From positions 124,001 to 188,000 of the forward strand of contig NZ_JAEVFE010000005.1 in assembly GCF_016803135.1 (NCBI RefSeq): 64,000 nucleotides of DNA, written 5' to 3'. The position numbers and the translations under genes were made by a program. This stretch comes from Altererythrobacter sp. C41 (GTDB taxonomy: Bacteria > Pseudomonadota > Alphaproteobacteria > Sphingomonadales > Sphingomonadaceae). The notes below the pieces were generated by a model, which had not been told where the DNA came from, did no database searches, and saw nothing but the letters and a program-made list of their open reading frames with translations. Of this stretch, positions 33,471 through 42,680 are shown piece after piece (the stretch's first letter is position 1; every line of letters begins with the position of its first letter).

Positions 33471-36014
33471 TCAGTAGCCGACGACGAGCGAGATGCTCGC
33501 TGCGCGCGGCGCGCCGATCTGCGCGAAGGGCACGCTGTCGAGCGAGCCGCCGTAGTAACCGACGTAGAGCTCGTCGAACAGGTTGGTGACGTTGAACTGG
33601 AGCGCCGCTTCCTTGCCCGGCGCGAACTCGCCGAGAGTGTAGCGCACGTCGAGGTCGACCAGCGTGTAGGACGGCACCGTGGTGTCGTTCAGGTCGTTGA
33701 CGAAGCGCTTGCCCGTGTACTTGACCTGCGCACCGAATTCGACCGGGCCGAAGTTGATCTGACCACGCGCACCGACCGTGTACTTGGCCGAGCCGCTCTC
33801 GCGGCTCCCCGCGGTGGGAAGATAGTAGTCTTGACCGACCGTGGCGACGGTGCAACCGAACTGCGCCGGATCGGGCATACCCTCATCGTCGAGGCCGCAC
33901 TGGCCGCCCAGAACGTCGTCCTTGATCTCGGAGTTGTTGAACGAGCCGAACACGTAGAGCAGCGTGTTCGGAGTCGGGCTCCAGGCCACCGAGCCGTCGA
34001 TGCCGTATTTGTCCACCCGGCCGAGGTTCCGGTAAAGGGTCTCGTCCAGGATCGGATCGTAGGCCGACGCAAGCCGGTTGTTGTAGCGCGTGTACCAGCC
34101 GGCGATCTGCGCCGTCAGGTTGTTGCCCAAGCCGTACCGCAGGCCGACGTCGAAGCTGTCGGTCGTTTCCGGAACCGGCTGCGATTCACGAACGTCGGCC
34201 AGGAAGAGCGAGTCGTAGAGCGGATCGGTGCCGGGCACCGAAAGGCCCTTGGCATAGTTCGCGAACAGCGAGACGTTCCCGAAGTCGTAGGTCAGCCCGA
34301 TGTTCGGGAGCAGCTTGTCGTACTTGTAGGTACGCGTCTGCGGCGGCGCATTTTCCGGATTGGCCGCTTCGTAAGCAGCCGTGTCCTGATTGCCGAGGCA
34401 GTCGACGAAGCCCGACGCCGAGGTCGTGAAGCAGTTCTGGTTCAGCTCGCGCTTGAAGAACGGGAGCCGCAGCCCGGCCACGACGCCGAGCGGACCGAAC
34501 GTGCCGCTATATTCGCCCGATACCTGATTGAGGATGGCGTAGGACAGGCGGTCGCGCTTGTTCAGCGCATAGCCGTCCGAGGTCAGGACCGGATCGTTCA
34601 TCGGGAACACGTCGAACGGCTCGCCACTCGCGCGCAGGAAGCCCGTCTGGCCCGTCTGCCGGTGACGCGCGTGGTCGAGCGTGTATGCCAGGCGGACGCG
34701 GTGATCGTCGTTGATGTCGTAGATCAGGTTCGCGATGACACCGTAGCGATCGGTGCGCGTCTGGCTGGGGTCGATACCGGCCACGCGATCCTCCAGATCG
34801 CCGTCACCGTTGAGGTCCATGCCGTAGTAGTAACCGCCACCGATGAAGCCGGTGTACTGCACGCCGCCGATCGTCTGGAAACCTTCGCGAAGATCTTCCA
34901 CGCCGCCGCCATTTGCCTTGACGTACTGGAAGCTCGGATCGACCGTGAGGGTCAAACCGTCCGACAGGGTGAAACGCGACGAACCGCGGATGTTGCCGGT
35001 GTTCGACGGGTTGTAGCGCCGGTCGAATTCCGCGCCGCAGCCGTTCCGGTCATCATATTGCTCGGCGACGCCAGCTGTGCCCTCGCCGAAACCGCCGCCC
35101 AACTGGCCAGCCGGAATCGTGCAGGGATAGTTGATTTCGTAAAACCGGTCGCGGCCTTCGCCGTTCTGCACCATCTCCTTGAGATCGAGCACGTCGAACG
35201 AGCCGAAGAAGTTGTTGCGGTTCTCGTTGTAGTGACCGGCCACGGAGATGAAGTCGCCGTTCGAGCCGATCTCCTGATAGAGGCGGCCGTTGTACTGCTG
35301 CTTGCGGACTTCGCCGTAGTTGTTGAACGGATTGTCGTAGCGGGTCCACGACGCCGAAACGAAGGCGCGCGTGCCGAAGCCGGTGATGTCGCCGGTGTCG
35401 ACCATGCCGAACGCACGAACGTAGGGGCGGTCGCCGGCGCCTTCGGCGAGAATGTTGCCGTAGCTCGCCGTCGCGACGACGCCGAACGTTTCGCCGGGAA
35501 CCCGCGTGCGCAGGTTCACCGTGCCGCCGGTCGCGGACGCGGTCGGGCTGTCGACGTCGGTCACGCCGAGGTTGACATTGACCTGCTCGAGAATCTCGGG
35601 GTCGATCTGCTGGTTGGTGTAGAGCGCGTAGTTGCCCGAGTCATTGAGCGGCAGGCCGTCGAGGGTCTGCGACACGCGATCGGCGCCGAAGCCGCGGATG
35701 GTGAAACCACCGCCGCCCGAACCCCAGGGATCGTTGTTCTGGAAGCTGACGCCCGGAACGAGGTTGATGATGTCGTTCACGGTCTGGCCGGGGCGCTGAC
35801 GCCGGATCACTTCCTCGGTCAGCACCTGCTTCGCCTTCGGCGTGTTGGGCACATCGACACCGCCGACGTCGGAGTCGCGCGTGCCGGTCACGATGATGAC
35901 GTCGTCATTCTCGAAGTCGACGGAGCCGGTGGACTGGGCATGTGCCGTGGAGGGCATCACGGCCGCGGCGGAAAGGCTGACGACGCTGGCAGCCAGGAGA
36001 TACTTGAGCTTCAT
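33471..36014 (-). CDS. TonB-dependent receptor (847 residues)
   Basis: A large outer-membrane receptor with a signal peptide ending STAHAQ, a TonB-box-like DVIIVTGTR, a plug with FTIRGFGADRVSQTLDGLPL and a barrel ending in SLVVGY. Single Cys pairs occur in predicted external loops (for example NYPCTIPAG and DRNGCGAEF; QNCFTT and VDCLGN). The cargo is unknown. A TonB-like gene follows downstream, separated by a terminator hairpin. About 92 bases upstream lies GTTACCAAATAGTGACAG, weakly similar to a PHO box, so phosphate control is a possibility only. Confidence 0.92.
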   Translation of the reverse strand: MKLKYLLAASVVSLSAAAVMPSTAHAQSTGSVDFENDDVIIVTGTRDSDVGGVDVPNTPKAKQVLTEEVIRRQRPGQTVNDIINLVPGVSFQNNDPWGSGGGGFTIRGFGADRVSQTLDGLPLNDSGNYALYTNQQIDPEILEQVNVNLGVTDVDSPTASATGGTVNLRTRVPGETFGVVATASYGNILAEGAGDRPYVRAFGMVDTGDITGFGTRAFVSASWTRYDNPFNNYGEVRKQQYNGRLYQEIGSNGDFISVAGHYNENRNNFFGSFDVLDLKEMVQNGEGRDRFYEINYPCTIPAGQLGGGFGEGTAGVAEQYDDRNGCGAEFDRRYNPSNTGNIRGSSRFTLSDGLTLTVDPSFQYVKANGGGVEDLREGFQTIGGVQYTGFIGGGYYYGMDLNGDGDLEDRVAGIDPSQTRTDRYGVIANLIYDINDDHRVRLAYTLDHARHRQTGQTGFLRASGEPFDVFPMNDPVLTSDGYALNKRDRLSYAILNQVSGEYSGTFGPLGVVAGLRLPFFKRELNQNCFTTSASGFVDCLGNQDTAAYEAANPENAPPQTRTYKYDKLLPNIGLTYDFGNVSLFANYAKGLSVPGTDPLYDSLFLADVRESQPVPETTDSFDVGLRYGLGNNLTAQIAGWYTRYNNRLASAYDPILDETLYRNLGRVDKYGIDGSVAWSPTPNTLLYVFGSFNNSEIKDDVLGGQCGLDDEGMPDPAQFGCTVATVGQDYYLPTAGSRESGSAKYTVGARGQINFGPVEFGAQVKYTGKRFVNDLNDTTVPSYTLVDLDVRYTLGEFAPGKEAALQFNVTNLFDELYVGYYGGSLDSVPFAQIGAPRAASISLVVGY

Positions 36015-36105
36015 GAAAACGATCCCTTCGGTGAGGCTCGGTTGCGGGGGTGGAAACGGATGTCGGGCCGATAGGCACGAACCGCGACGCTAGGAAGTCG
36101 CTTTT

Positions 36106-36123
36106 GTTACCAAATAGTGACAG
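36106..36123 (-). promoter_or_regulatory. Weak PHO-box-like sequence upstream of the TonB receptor
   Basis: Read on the minus strand, CTGTCAC-TATT-TGGTAAC resembles two direct PhoB half-sites (CTGTCAT-N4-CTGTCAC), the second with three mismatches. It lies about 90 bases before the receptor start. Confidence 0.25.
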
Positions 36124-36252
36124 TCCAGCACCTTACGCCGCCGCCGCCGCGGCAATCCGCGAAAAAGCGCGGATTCACTGGGGTTTCGCGCTGTTGCTGC
36201 AATGCAACATCATGGGAGATTTTGCGATCCGGTGGAAAACCGGGCGCCGATT

Positions 36253-37182
36253 TCAGACGAGATTGATCTCGCGCAGCCGCTGCATCAGGAAATCGTGGCT
36301 CGATATCGGGGCGGGGGCCGCCTCGTCCGAGTCGGGGTCGATGCAGCTTTCCAGCGTCTCGATCGTGAAGTCGGGCCGGAAGTGGAGGAAGAACGGCATC
36401 GAGTAGCGGGAGCGATAGGCCGCCTCGCCGCGTGGGTTGACCACCCGGTGAGTGGTCGAGCGGAGCGTGCCGTTGGTCAGCCGGTCGAGCATGTCGCCGA
36501 TGTTCACCACCAGCGCGCCTTCCGGAACCTCGATCGCCTTCCATTCGCCGCTCGCGGTGAGCAGCTCGAGCCCCGCTTCCTCGGCGCCGAGCAGCAGGGT
36601 GATCGTGTTGATGTCGCCATGCGCGGCGGCACGGATCGCGCCCTCGGCATCGGCGCCGGTCAGCGGCGGGTAGTGCAGCAGGCGCATGACGGAGTTGCCG
36701 TCCTCCACCGTTCTCGCGAACCAGTCCTGCGGCAGACCCAGGTGGAGCGCGATCGCCTCCAGCACGCGTGCGCCGGCTGTCTCGAACGCGGTGTAGAGCG
36801 CCTCGAAGGTCTCGCGGAACCCGGCGATCTCGGTCGGCCAGAGGTTCGGCGCCATGTATTCGGCGAGCGGATGACCCTCGGGCAACGAGCGGCCGACGTG
36901 CCAGAATTCCTTCAGGTCATGGACCGAAGCGTCCTTGGCCTTCTCGGTTCCGAACGGGGTATAGCCGCGCGCGCCGCCGCCGCCGGGGATGTGATAGGCG
37001 CGCTTGACCTCGTCCGGCAGGGCGAAGAACGCCTTGGAGAGGTCTTCCGCCTTCGCGATCAGGTCGGCCGGGATGCCGTGGTCGCGGATCACCGCGAAGC
37101 CGTATTCCTCGAAGCTGCGCCCGATCTCTTCCGAAACTTCGGACAGCGGGCGGGCGATGGAAACGGAAGCGATCTCGGACAT
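36253..37182 (-). CDS. 2-oxoglutarate/Fe(II) oxygenase, isopenicillin N synthase-like family
   Basis: A 309-residue oxygenase of the IPNS-like family. The N-terminal DIOX_N region FEEYGFAVIRDHGIP is followed by the catalytic core: AAHGDINTITLLLG gives the His-x-Asp iron ligands (about residue 186), TTHRVVNP the distal His (about 243) and RSRYSMPFFLHF the Arg-x-Ser cosubstrate site. The product cannot be predicted; many such proteins in proteobacteria are uncharacterised. It starts ten bases after the stop of a nucleoside transporter on the same strand, which suggests a nucleoside or related compound as substrate or signal. Confidence 0.85.
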   Translation of the reverse strand: MSEIASVSIARPLSEVSEEIGRSFEEYGFAVIRDHGIPADLIAKAEDLSKAFFALPDEVKRAYHIPGGGGARGYTPFGTEKAKDASVHDLKEFWHVGRSLPEGHPLAEYMAPNLWPTEIAGFRETFEALYTAFETAGARVLEAIALHLGLPQDWFARTVEDGNSVMRLLHYPPLTGADAEGAIRAAAHGDINTITLLLGAEEAGLELLTASGEWKAIEVPEGALVVNIGDMLDRLTNGTLRSTTHRVVNPRGEAAYRSRYSMPFFLHFRPDFTIETLESCIDPDSDEAAPAPISSHDFLMQRLREINLV

Positions 37183-37192
37183 GTGCTGCGAC

Positions 37193-38500
37193 TCAATAAG
37201 GTAGGAACAGGCCTGCCAGCGCAGCGCTCATCAGATTGGCGAGGCTGCCCGCGGCCAGCGCGCGCAGGCCCAGCTTCGCGATGACCGGGCGCTGATTCGG
37301 CGCGAGTCCGCCCGTAACCGCCATCTGGATCGCAATCGAGGAAAAATTGGCGAAGCCGCACAGCGCGAAGGTGACGATCGCGCGGCTACGGTCGGTCAGC
37401 ATCTCGAGCTGTCCAAGCTCGATGAAGGCGACGAATTCGTTGAGCACGATCTTGGTGCCGAACAGCCCGCCGGCGATGCCTGCCTCTTCCCACGGCACCC
37501 CGATCAGGAACATGACCGGCGCGAACAGCCAGCCGAGCACCATCTGGAACGACAGCTCGGGTTGTCCAAACAGTCCGCCGACGGCGCCGAGAATGCCGTT
37601 GGCAAGGGCCACCAGCGCGACGAAGGCCAGCACCATGGCGCCGACCGCCACGGCCAGTTTGACGCCCGTCTGCGCCCCTTGTGCGGCTGCCTCGATGATA
37701 TTGGCGGGCCTGTGCCCTTCCTCGAACGTTTCCGCGACTTCGACTTCGTGGGCCTTGTCCCCTTCGGTGATCGCGGCGGGCCCCTCCGCGCTGATCCGCC
37801 CGCGGGGCAGCACGATCTCCCCTTCCGCCTCGGGCGAGGGTTCCTCGTCATCGGGCATGATGATCTTCGCCATCAGGATGCCCCCGGGCGCCGACATGAA
37901 GGCCGCGGCAAGCAGGAACGGCAGGTATTCGTTGCCGAGCAATCCGGCGTAGGCTGCGAGGATCGTGCCCGCGACGCCCGCCATGCCGACGGTCATCAGC
38001 GTGAACAGCCGGCTCGGCGACAGCGCGGCGAGATAGGGGCGGACCACCAGCGGGCTCTCCGACTGGCCGACGAAGATGTTCGCCGCCGCGCCGAGCGATT
38101 CCACGCGGCTGATGCCCGTCACCCAGCCGATCGCTCCCCCGACCCAGCGCACCACGCGCTGCATGATACCCAGATAGTAGAGGATCGAGACGATCGAGGC
38201 GAAGAACACGATCACCGGCAGCGCGCCCAGCGCGAAGGTGTTCTCCAGCGGATTGTCCGCCCCGAAGAGGAACGCGGTGCCCGCATCGGCATAGGACAGG
38301 AGCGCCGCGACCCCGTCGCTCATGCCCTTGATCGCCGCCCGGCCCCACGGGGTGCGCAGGACGAGGAACGCAAGCAGGGCCTGCAGGGCAAAGGCCGCGG
38401 CTACCACCCGCAGGCGGATGCGCCGCTTGCCCGTCGACAGAAGGAAGGCGAGCGCCAGGATCGCGACGATCCCGAGCAGGCTGGTGACGACTGGATGCAT
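37193..38500 (-). CDS. Concentrative nucleoside transporter (NupC/CNT family)
   Basis: A 435-residue inner-membrane transporter that imports nucleosides with H+ or Na+. CNT signatures are present: [36 protein letters not shown] (about residue 140) and [15 protein letters not shown] followed by [12 protein letters not shown]. An unusual acidic cytoplasmic insert ([13 protein letters not shown] to ETFEEGHRP, about residues 217-265) breaks the usual helix pattern but is seen in several CNT proteins. It precedes the oxygenase gene by ten bases in the same operon. Confidence 0.92.
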   Translation of the reverse strand: MHPVVTSLLGIVAILALAFLLSTGKRRIRLRVVAAAFALQALLAFLVLRTPWGRAAIKGMSDGVAALLSYADAGTAFLFGADNPLENTFALGALPVIVFFASIVSILYYLGIMQRVVRWVGGAIGWVTGISRVESLGAAANIFVGQSESPLVVRPYLAALSPSRLFTLMTVGMAGVAGTILAAYAGLLGNEYLPFLLAAAFMSAPGGILMAKIIMPDDEEPSPEAEGEIVLPRGRISAEGPAAITEGDKAHEVEVAETFEEGHRPANIIEAAAQGAQTGVKLAVAVGAMVLAFVALVALANGILGAVGGLFGQPELSFQMVLGWLFAPVMFLIGVPWEEAGIAGGLFGTKIVLNEFVAFIELGQLEMLTDRSRAIVTFALCGFANFSSIAIQMAVTGGLAPNQRPVIAKLGLRALAAGSLANLMSAALAGLFLPY

Positions 38501-38621
38501 GGACGGCCCTGTTCGGCGAGATATCTAAGCCGCTCTCTTGCCTGCCCGGCATCCACAGTCAAACGGGCAGCGCCGCTTAGCCACGCTTCCCTTTTTGCCG
38601 GCGAGACAATAGGCGGTGGCC

Positions 38622-39281
38622 ATGAACGACGCATCCGCCGCGAATCCCATCCCCCGTTCGCTTTTCGTCTTCGCGCTGGTCTATGGCGGGATGACGGTTC
38701 TGGCCGGGTTCCTCGCGGTCAAGCAGGTCATGCTGTGGCCGACCTCGCTGGGGGTGGAATCGGGCATCTTCGCGTTCCTGGTGCTGGTCGTGCTGTCGAG
38801 CGCGACCGCGCAGGTACACGGGGCGCCGGCGGCCAACCGGCTGGTGGTCTGGGGCTTCCTGCCGCTCGCCATGTCGATCGTGCTGATCCTGGTGGTGCTG
38901 CGCCTGCCGGCCGATCCAGCCATGTGGCCGGAAGGACTGGAGGCGTTCCAGCTCATCCATGCGACGACGCCGCGGATCATGGCGGCCGGCCCGGTCGCCT
39001 ATCTCGTTTCGCTGCTGCTCAACGTGTGGATCTTCTCGAAGCTGCGCGGAGAGGGCGAGGCGAACGGCAGCGTGGGCCTGATGGTGCGCGGCGCGGTCGC
39101 CTCGGCGCTGAGCCAGGCGATCGATTCGGTCATCTTCATCACTCTCGCCTTCGGCGGAGAGCGCGAGATCGGATCGCTCATCGTGGGCCAGGCGCTGGCG
39201 AAGATCGTGCTGTCGCTCGTCCTCGTGCCGTTCCTGATCGCGATCGCGGTGAAGATCGCGCGGCGGCTCGATCGAGCCTAA
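38622..39281 (+). CDS. Queuosine precursor transporter (YhhQ/DUF165 family)
   Basis: A 219-residue membrane protein of the VUT/YhhQ family, which imports 7-deazaguanine precursors of the tRNA base queuosine. About six helices are visible; the conserved SALSQAIDSVIFITLAF near residue 165 is diagnostic, and TPRIMAAGPVAYLVS fits the family middle region. ATG 38622 is preferred to the GTG two codons earlier. The stop overlaps the convergent 86-residue gene by four bases. No queuosine synthesis gene is adjacent. Confidence 0.85.
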   Translation: MNDASAANPIPRSLFVFALVYGGMTVLAGFLAVKQVMLWPTSLGVESGIFAFLVLVVLSSATAQVHGAPAANRLVVWGFLPLAMSIVLILVVLRLPADPAMWPEGLEAFQLIHATTPRIMAAGPVAYLVSLLLNVWIFSKLRGEGEANGSVGLMVRGAVASALSQAIDSVIFITLAFGGEREIGSLIVGQALAKIVLSLVLVPFLIAIAVKIARRLDRA

Positions 39282-39538
39282 GATTTTCCGGCGGCGTCGA
39301 GCAGGTCCATGAAGTTGCGGGCCGCCTCGCGCTCTTCGTGACTCTCGAAGACCTCGTCCAGATCGGGCGCGGCGCCGAGCATGTAGAGCAGCGTCCACAG
39401 CGCGAAGCGCTTGCCGGGATCGGTCTCGAGACCGAGATCCACCTGGCACCGCTCGATCCCCGCAGCCAGCGCAGGCCCGGGCACGGCATCGATGTCGTCG
39501 GTCGCGAAATAGCGGCGGAGAAGGTCGTCGAGGTCCAT
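39278..39538 (-). CDS. Small acidic protein of unknown function, 86 residues
   Basis: An acidic, soluble 86-residue protein beginning MDLDDLLRRYFATDDIDAVP and rich in Leu, Asp and Glu, with no signal peptide or membrane segment. The composition and the segment RFALWTLLYMLGAAPDLDEVF suggest a small helical protein. I do not recognise a family. ATG 39538 and the snug position between two neighbours support it as real; its stop overlaps the queuosine transporter by four bases. Confidence 0.6.
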   Translation of the reverse strand: MDLDDLLRRYFATDDIDAVPGPALAAGIERCQVDLGLETDPGKRFALWTLLYMLGAAPDLDEVFESHEEREAARNFMDLLDAAGKS

Positions 39539-39588
39539 GCGGGGTGCCTAGCGCAGATCACGGCCCGCGGCCATGCGCCGCCCGGGCG

Positions 39589-40053
39589 TCACTCCAGCGG
39601 CAGCTCGGTCGTCGCCTTGATCTCCGACAGGGCGACGGTGGAATTGATCTCCTGAACGCCGGGCAGCTTGCTGAGCTGATCGAAGAAGAAACGTTCGTAG
39701 GCGTCGATGTCCTTCGCCACGATCCGCAGCATGAAATCCATCGTCCCCATCAGGACATAGGCGTCGAGCACTTCGGGGAAGCCGCGGATCGTCTCGCTGA
39801 ACTCGTCGAGATTGGCGCGTCCGTGGGCGTTGAGCTTCACCTGCGCGAAGACATGGGCGTTGAGGCCGACCTTGCGCCGGTCGACGATCGCCACGCGCTT
39901 ACGGATGTAGCCCTCGCGCTCGAGGCGGTCGATGCGCCGCCAGCAGGGGGAGGCGGAGAGGCCCACCCGTTCGGCGATCTGCGCCGTCGTCTGATTCGCG
40001 TCACGCTGCAATTCGCGGAGAATCTTTTTCTCGTATCGGTCGAGCTGGGTCAT
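39589..40053 (-). CDS. Lrp/AsnC family transcriptional regulator
   Basis: A 154-residue leucine-responsive regulator. The N-terminal helix-turn-helix (KKILRELQRDANQTTAQIAERVGLSASPCWRRI, with ERVGLSASPCWRRIDRLE as the recognition part) is followed by a ligand-sensing RAM domain ending GVQEINSTVALSEIKATTELP. ATG 40053 is chosen because it gives the normal family length. It is divergent from the amino-acid dehydrogenase gene, whose start lies 129 bases away, so it very probably controls that gene in response to a branched-chain or aromatic amino acid. Confidence 0.92.
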   Translation of the reverse strand: MTQLDRYEKKILRELQRDANQTTAQIAERVGLSASPCWRRIDRLEREGYIRKRVAIVDRRKVGLNAHVFAQVKLNAHGRANLDEFSETIRGFPEVLDAYVLMGTMDFMLRIVAKDIDAYERFFFDQLSKLPGVQEINSTVALSEIKATTELPLE

Positions 40054-40181
40054 CTGTTTCTCATAATCCCACATCTCGGGCAGGAACATCCCCCAAAGAA
40101 GCTGCACCGCCGCCAAAGCGAGCAAGTTTCTCCGGCGGACCGGTGCGATGATCTGCGCGAGCTCGTGAAGGAGAGACTTGC

Positions 40182-41234
40182 ATGGTTGCCCGCCCCGCCC
40201 GCCTGACCCCGCCGCTGCAGTGCGTGCCGCTGCGCGACCCCGAGAGCGGTCTCGAAGGCGTGATCGTCATCCACTCGACCGCGCTGGGGCCGGGTGCCGG
40301 CGGATGCCGCTTCTGGAGCTACCCGGACATGGACGGGGCGCGGGCCGATGCGATGCGGCTGGCGGAAGGGATGAGCTACAAGAACGCGCTCGCCGGCCTG
40401 CCGCTCGGCGGGGCCAAGGCGGTCCTGCGCAGGCCGGGGGGAGAATTCGACCGGGCGCGCCTGTTCCACGCCTTCGGCCGCGCGGTCGAGGAACTCGGCG
40501 GGCGCTACGTCACGGCGGAGGATGTCGGCACTTCGGTCGCCGACATGCAGGACGTCGCAAAGGCGACGCGCCACGTCGCGGGCCTGCCGCCGGCCGAAGG
40601 GCGCGCGGGCGGCGACCCCTCGCCCTGGACGGCGCGGGGCGTGTTCGAATCGATGCAGGCCGCGGCCGCCTTTGCGCTCGGCAGCGAGTTGCGCGGCCTG
40701 ACAGTCGCCGTGCAGGGAACCGGCAACGTCGGAGCGGATCTCTGCCGCCATCTCGCCGAAGAGGGTGCGCGCCTGGTGATCGCGGACCCGAGCCCCGCCC
40801 GGCGGGAGGAGCTGCGCGTCGCCCTCGGCGCAAAGGTCGTCGGAGTGGGCGAGATCGCCGAAGTCGAGGCCGACGTGTTCGCGCCCTGCGCGCTCGGCGG
40901 AGCGCTGACCCGCGAGAGCGTCGGCAAGCTCCAGGCGCGCCTGGTCTGCGGCGCCGCGAACAACCAACTCGCCAGCCCCGAGGTCGGCGCCATGCTGCTC
41001 GACCGCGGGATCGCCTACGTGCCCGACTATGTCGCGAACGCGGGCGGGATCATCAGCGTCTCCGCCGAGTACCTTGGCGAGACCGAAACGGATGTGGCGC
41101 AGCGTGTCGCCGCCATTGCCCCGCGCGTTGCCGAGATCCTCGAGCGCGCCGCGCACGAGAGCCGCTCGCCCGCCACCGTTGCCGACGAGATGGCGGAAGA
41201 AGTTATCGGCCGGGCGCAGCAGGCGGCGGCCTGA
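40182..41234 (+). CDS. Leu/Phe/Val-type amino-acid dehydrogenase
   Basis: A 350-residue NAD-dependent dehydrogenase that deaminates branched-chain or aromatic amino acids to 2-oxoacids. The catalytic Lys region GMSYKNALAGLPLGGAKAVL (about residue 65-80), the Asp in RYVTAEDVGTSVADM, and the Rossmann motif VQGTGNVG (about 184) are clear. GAAGGAGAG precedes ATG 40182. The divergent Lrp-type regulator and the small ACT-like gene that follows both point to amino-acid control. Which amino acid is used cannot be decided by eye. Confidence 0.92.
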   Translation: MVARPARLTPPLQCVPLRDPESGLEGVIVIHSTALGPGAGGCRFWSYPDMDGARADAMRLAEGMSYKNALAGLPLGGAKAVLRRPGGEFDRARLFHAFGRAVEELGGRYVTAEDVGTSVADMQDVAKATRHVAGLPPAEGRAGGDPSPWTARGVFESMQAAAAFALGSELRGLTVAVQGTGNVGADLCRHLAEEGARLVIADPSPARREELRVALGAKVVGVGEIAEVEADVFAPCALGGALTRESVGKLQARLVCGAANNQLASPEVGAMLLDRGIAYVPDYVANAGGIISVSAEYLGETETDVAQRVAAIAPRVAEILERAAHESRSPATVADEMAEEVIGRAQQAAA

Positions 41235-41247
41235 GGCGCATCTCGCC

Positions 41248-41493
41248 ATGCACCGGTTCCGCATCGACGCGATTGCCGATCCGCAGTCGCTGCCGCGCGT
41301 CACCGGTGCATTCGCGCAGCGCGCGATAATCCCCGATACCCTGTCGGCGCGCTTCGACGGCGAGGCCGTACGGATCGAAGCGACGATCTCAGGGCTGGAC
41401 GCCCGGCAAGCGGCCGTCATTGCGGCGAAGCTGGGCGCAACCGTGGCGGCGGTCGCGGTGAGGCTGGAGGCAGTGGAGGAGGCGTTCGCCTAA
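41248..41493 (+). CDS. Small ACT-like domain protein, 81 residues
   Basis: A short protein beginning MHRFRIDAIADPQSLPRVTGAF and built like a single ACT domain: a beta strand, the DPQSLPRVTGAFAQRAI helix, then RIEATISGLDARQAAVIAAKL. Stand-alone ACT proteins include the IlvM subunit of acetolactate synthase. It begins 13 bases after the dehydrogenase stop and may sense the same amino acid. The frame stays open upstream inside the dehydrogenase gene, but that part is a shadow. The stop overlaps the convergent dipeptidase gene by four bases. Confidence 0.55.
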   Translation: MHRFRIDAIADPQSLPRVTGAFAQRAIIPDTLSARFDGEAVRIEATISGLDARQAAVIAAKLGATVAAVAVRLEAVEEAFA

Positions 41494-42680
41494 GGTCGAG
41501 GTTCCCCGCCCTGCGCGGCTAGGATGCGCAGCACGTTGCCGCTCCACATCTTCTCGATGTCGGCATCGGAATAACCTGCAGCCTCGAGCCGTTCGGTCAC
41601 CTTGGGCAGCGCCGAAATATCCTCGATCCCCGCAAGGCCGCCGCCGCCGTCCCAGTCGGCGCCGAAGCAGATATGGTCTACCCCGCCGACTTCGATCGCG
41701 CGCAGGACCATCGCCATGTAGTCTTCGAAATCGGCGGCCCACATCGGTTCGGTCTTGTCGAGTTCGCGCCACTTGCGGGTGAGTTCGGCCTGCTCCTCCG
41801 GTGCCATCCCGCCGATCTGCTCGTACTGCCCGAACAGCTCGGCCCGCGCCGGAGACATGTTCATCTCCGACATGAAGATGGTCGAGATGCACATCGCGCC
41901 GCCTTTCGCCGCGAGCTTGCGCAGACGCTCCTCGTCGAGATTGCGCGGGTGATCGTAGGCCGAGCGCAGGCTCGAATGCGACAGGATGATCGGATACTTC
42001 GACAGCTCCAGAAGCTGGTCGAACGCGGCGTCCGAAGAATGGCTGGCATCGATGACGATGCCGAGCCGGTTCATCTCCGCCACCCATTTCCTGCCGAGGG
42101 GACTCAGGCCGCTCCAGCGCGCTTCCCCGGTCGCCGAGTCCGCGAACTGGTTGGTCGCCGAATGGACCGGGCCGGCCATGCGCACGCCCTTGTCGTAGAA
42201 TTCCTGCAGCAGCGAGAGATCTTCGCCCAGCGGGTAGCTGTTCTCGATCGACTTGAACGCGATCAGCTTGCCTTCGCCGTTGAGCCGCCGCGCATCGTCG
42301 GCGGTCAGCGCCGGAGCGATCGCACTGCCGTTCTCCGCAACCACGCCATCGATCAGGTCGGACCGCTCGCGCGCGAACGCCAGCGCATCGGCGTAACCCT
42401 GCGGTGTCAGCGGCCCCTGCTCGGTATAGATGACGAAGAACCCGCCATCGAGCGCGCCGTCCTTCATCCGCGGAATGTCGAGCTGGACGAGGTCGTTCGC
42501 CAGCGCGTGCCGGTCGGCGAAACTCCACCCTTCGCGCTCGAAATGAAGCGGCGTGTCGAGGTGAGTGTCGAGCACGAGCATGTCCGCGTGAAGCGATGCA
42601 GGCCCGGCGGGTTTCTCCTCGCCCACGGCCGAGCAGGATGCGAGCGCCGTGGCGGCGAGCAGCAGGGCGGGCTTCTTCAT
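41490..42680 (-). CDS. Membrane dipeptidase (peptidase M19), lipoprotein
   Basis: A 396-residue exported lipoprotein (lipobox LASC) of the M19 renal-dipeptidase family, zinc enzymes that split dipeptides, including those with a C-terminal D-residue. The full metal site is visible: VLDTHLDTPL (His-x-Asp), KSIENSYPLG (bridging Glu), VIDASHSSD and LSHSSLRS (His), and CFGADWDG (Asp). It is the last gene of a run of six on this strand, joined to the preceding hydrolase by an ATGA overlap. Role proposed: releasing D-Glu or other D-amino acids. Confidence 0.9.
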   Translation of the reverse strand: MKKPALLLAATALASCSAVGEEKPAGPASLHADMLVLDTHLDTPLHFEREGWSFADRHALANDLVQLDIPRMKDGALDGGFFVIYTEQGPLTPQGYADALAFARERSDLIDGVVAENGSAIAPALTADDARRLNGEGKLIAFKSIENSYPLGEDLSLLQEFYDKGVRMAGPVHSATNQFADSATGEARWSGLSPLGRKWVAEMNRLGIVIDASHSSDAAFDQLLELSKYPIILSHSSLRSAYDHPRNLDEERLRKLAAKGGAMCISTIFMSEMNMSPARAELFGQYEQIGGMAPEEQAELTRKWRELDKTEPMWAADFEDYMAMVLRAIEVGGVDHICFGADWDGGGGLAGIEDISALPKVTERLEAAGYSDADIEKMWSGNVLRILAAQGGEPRP

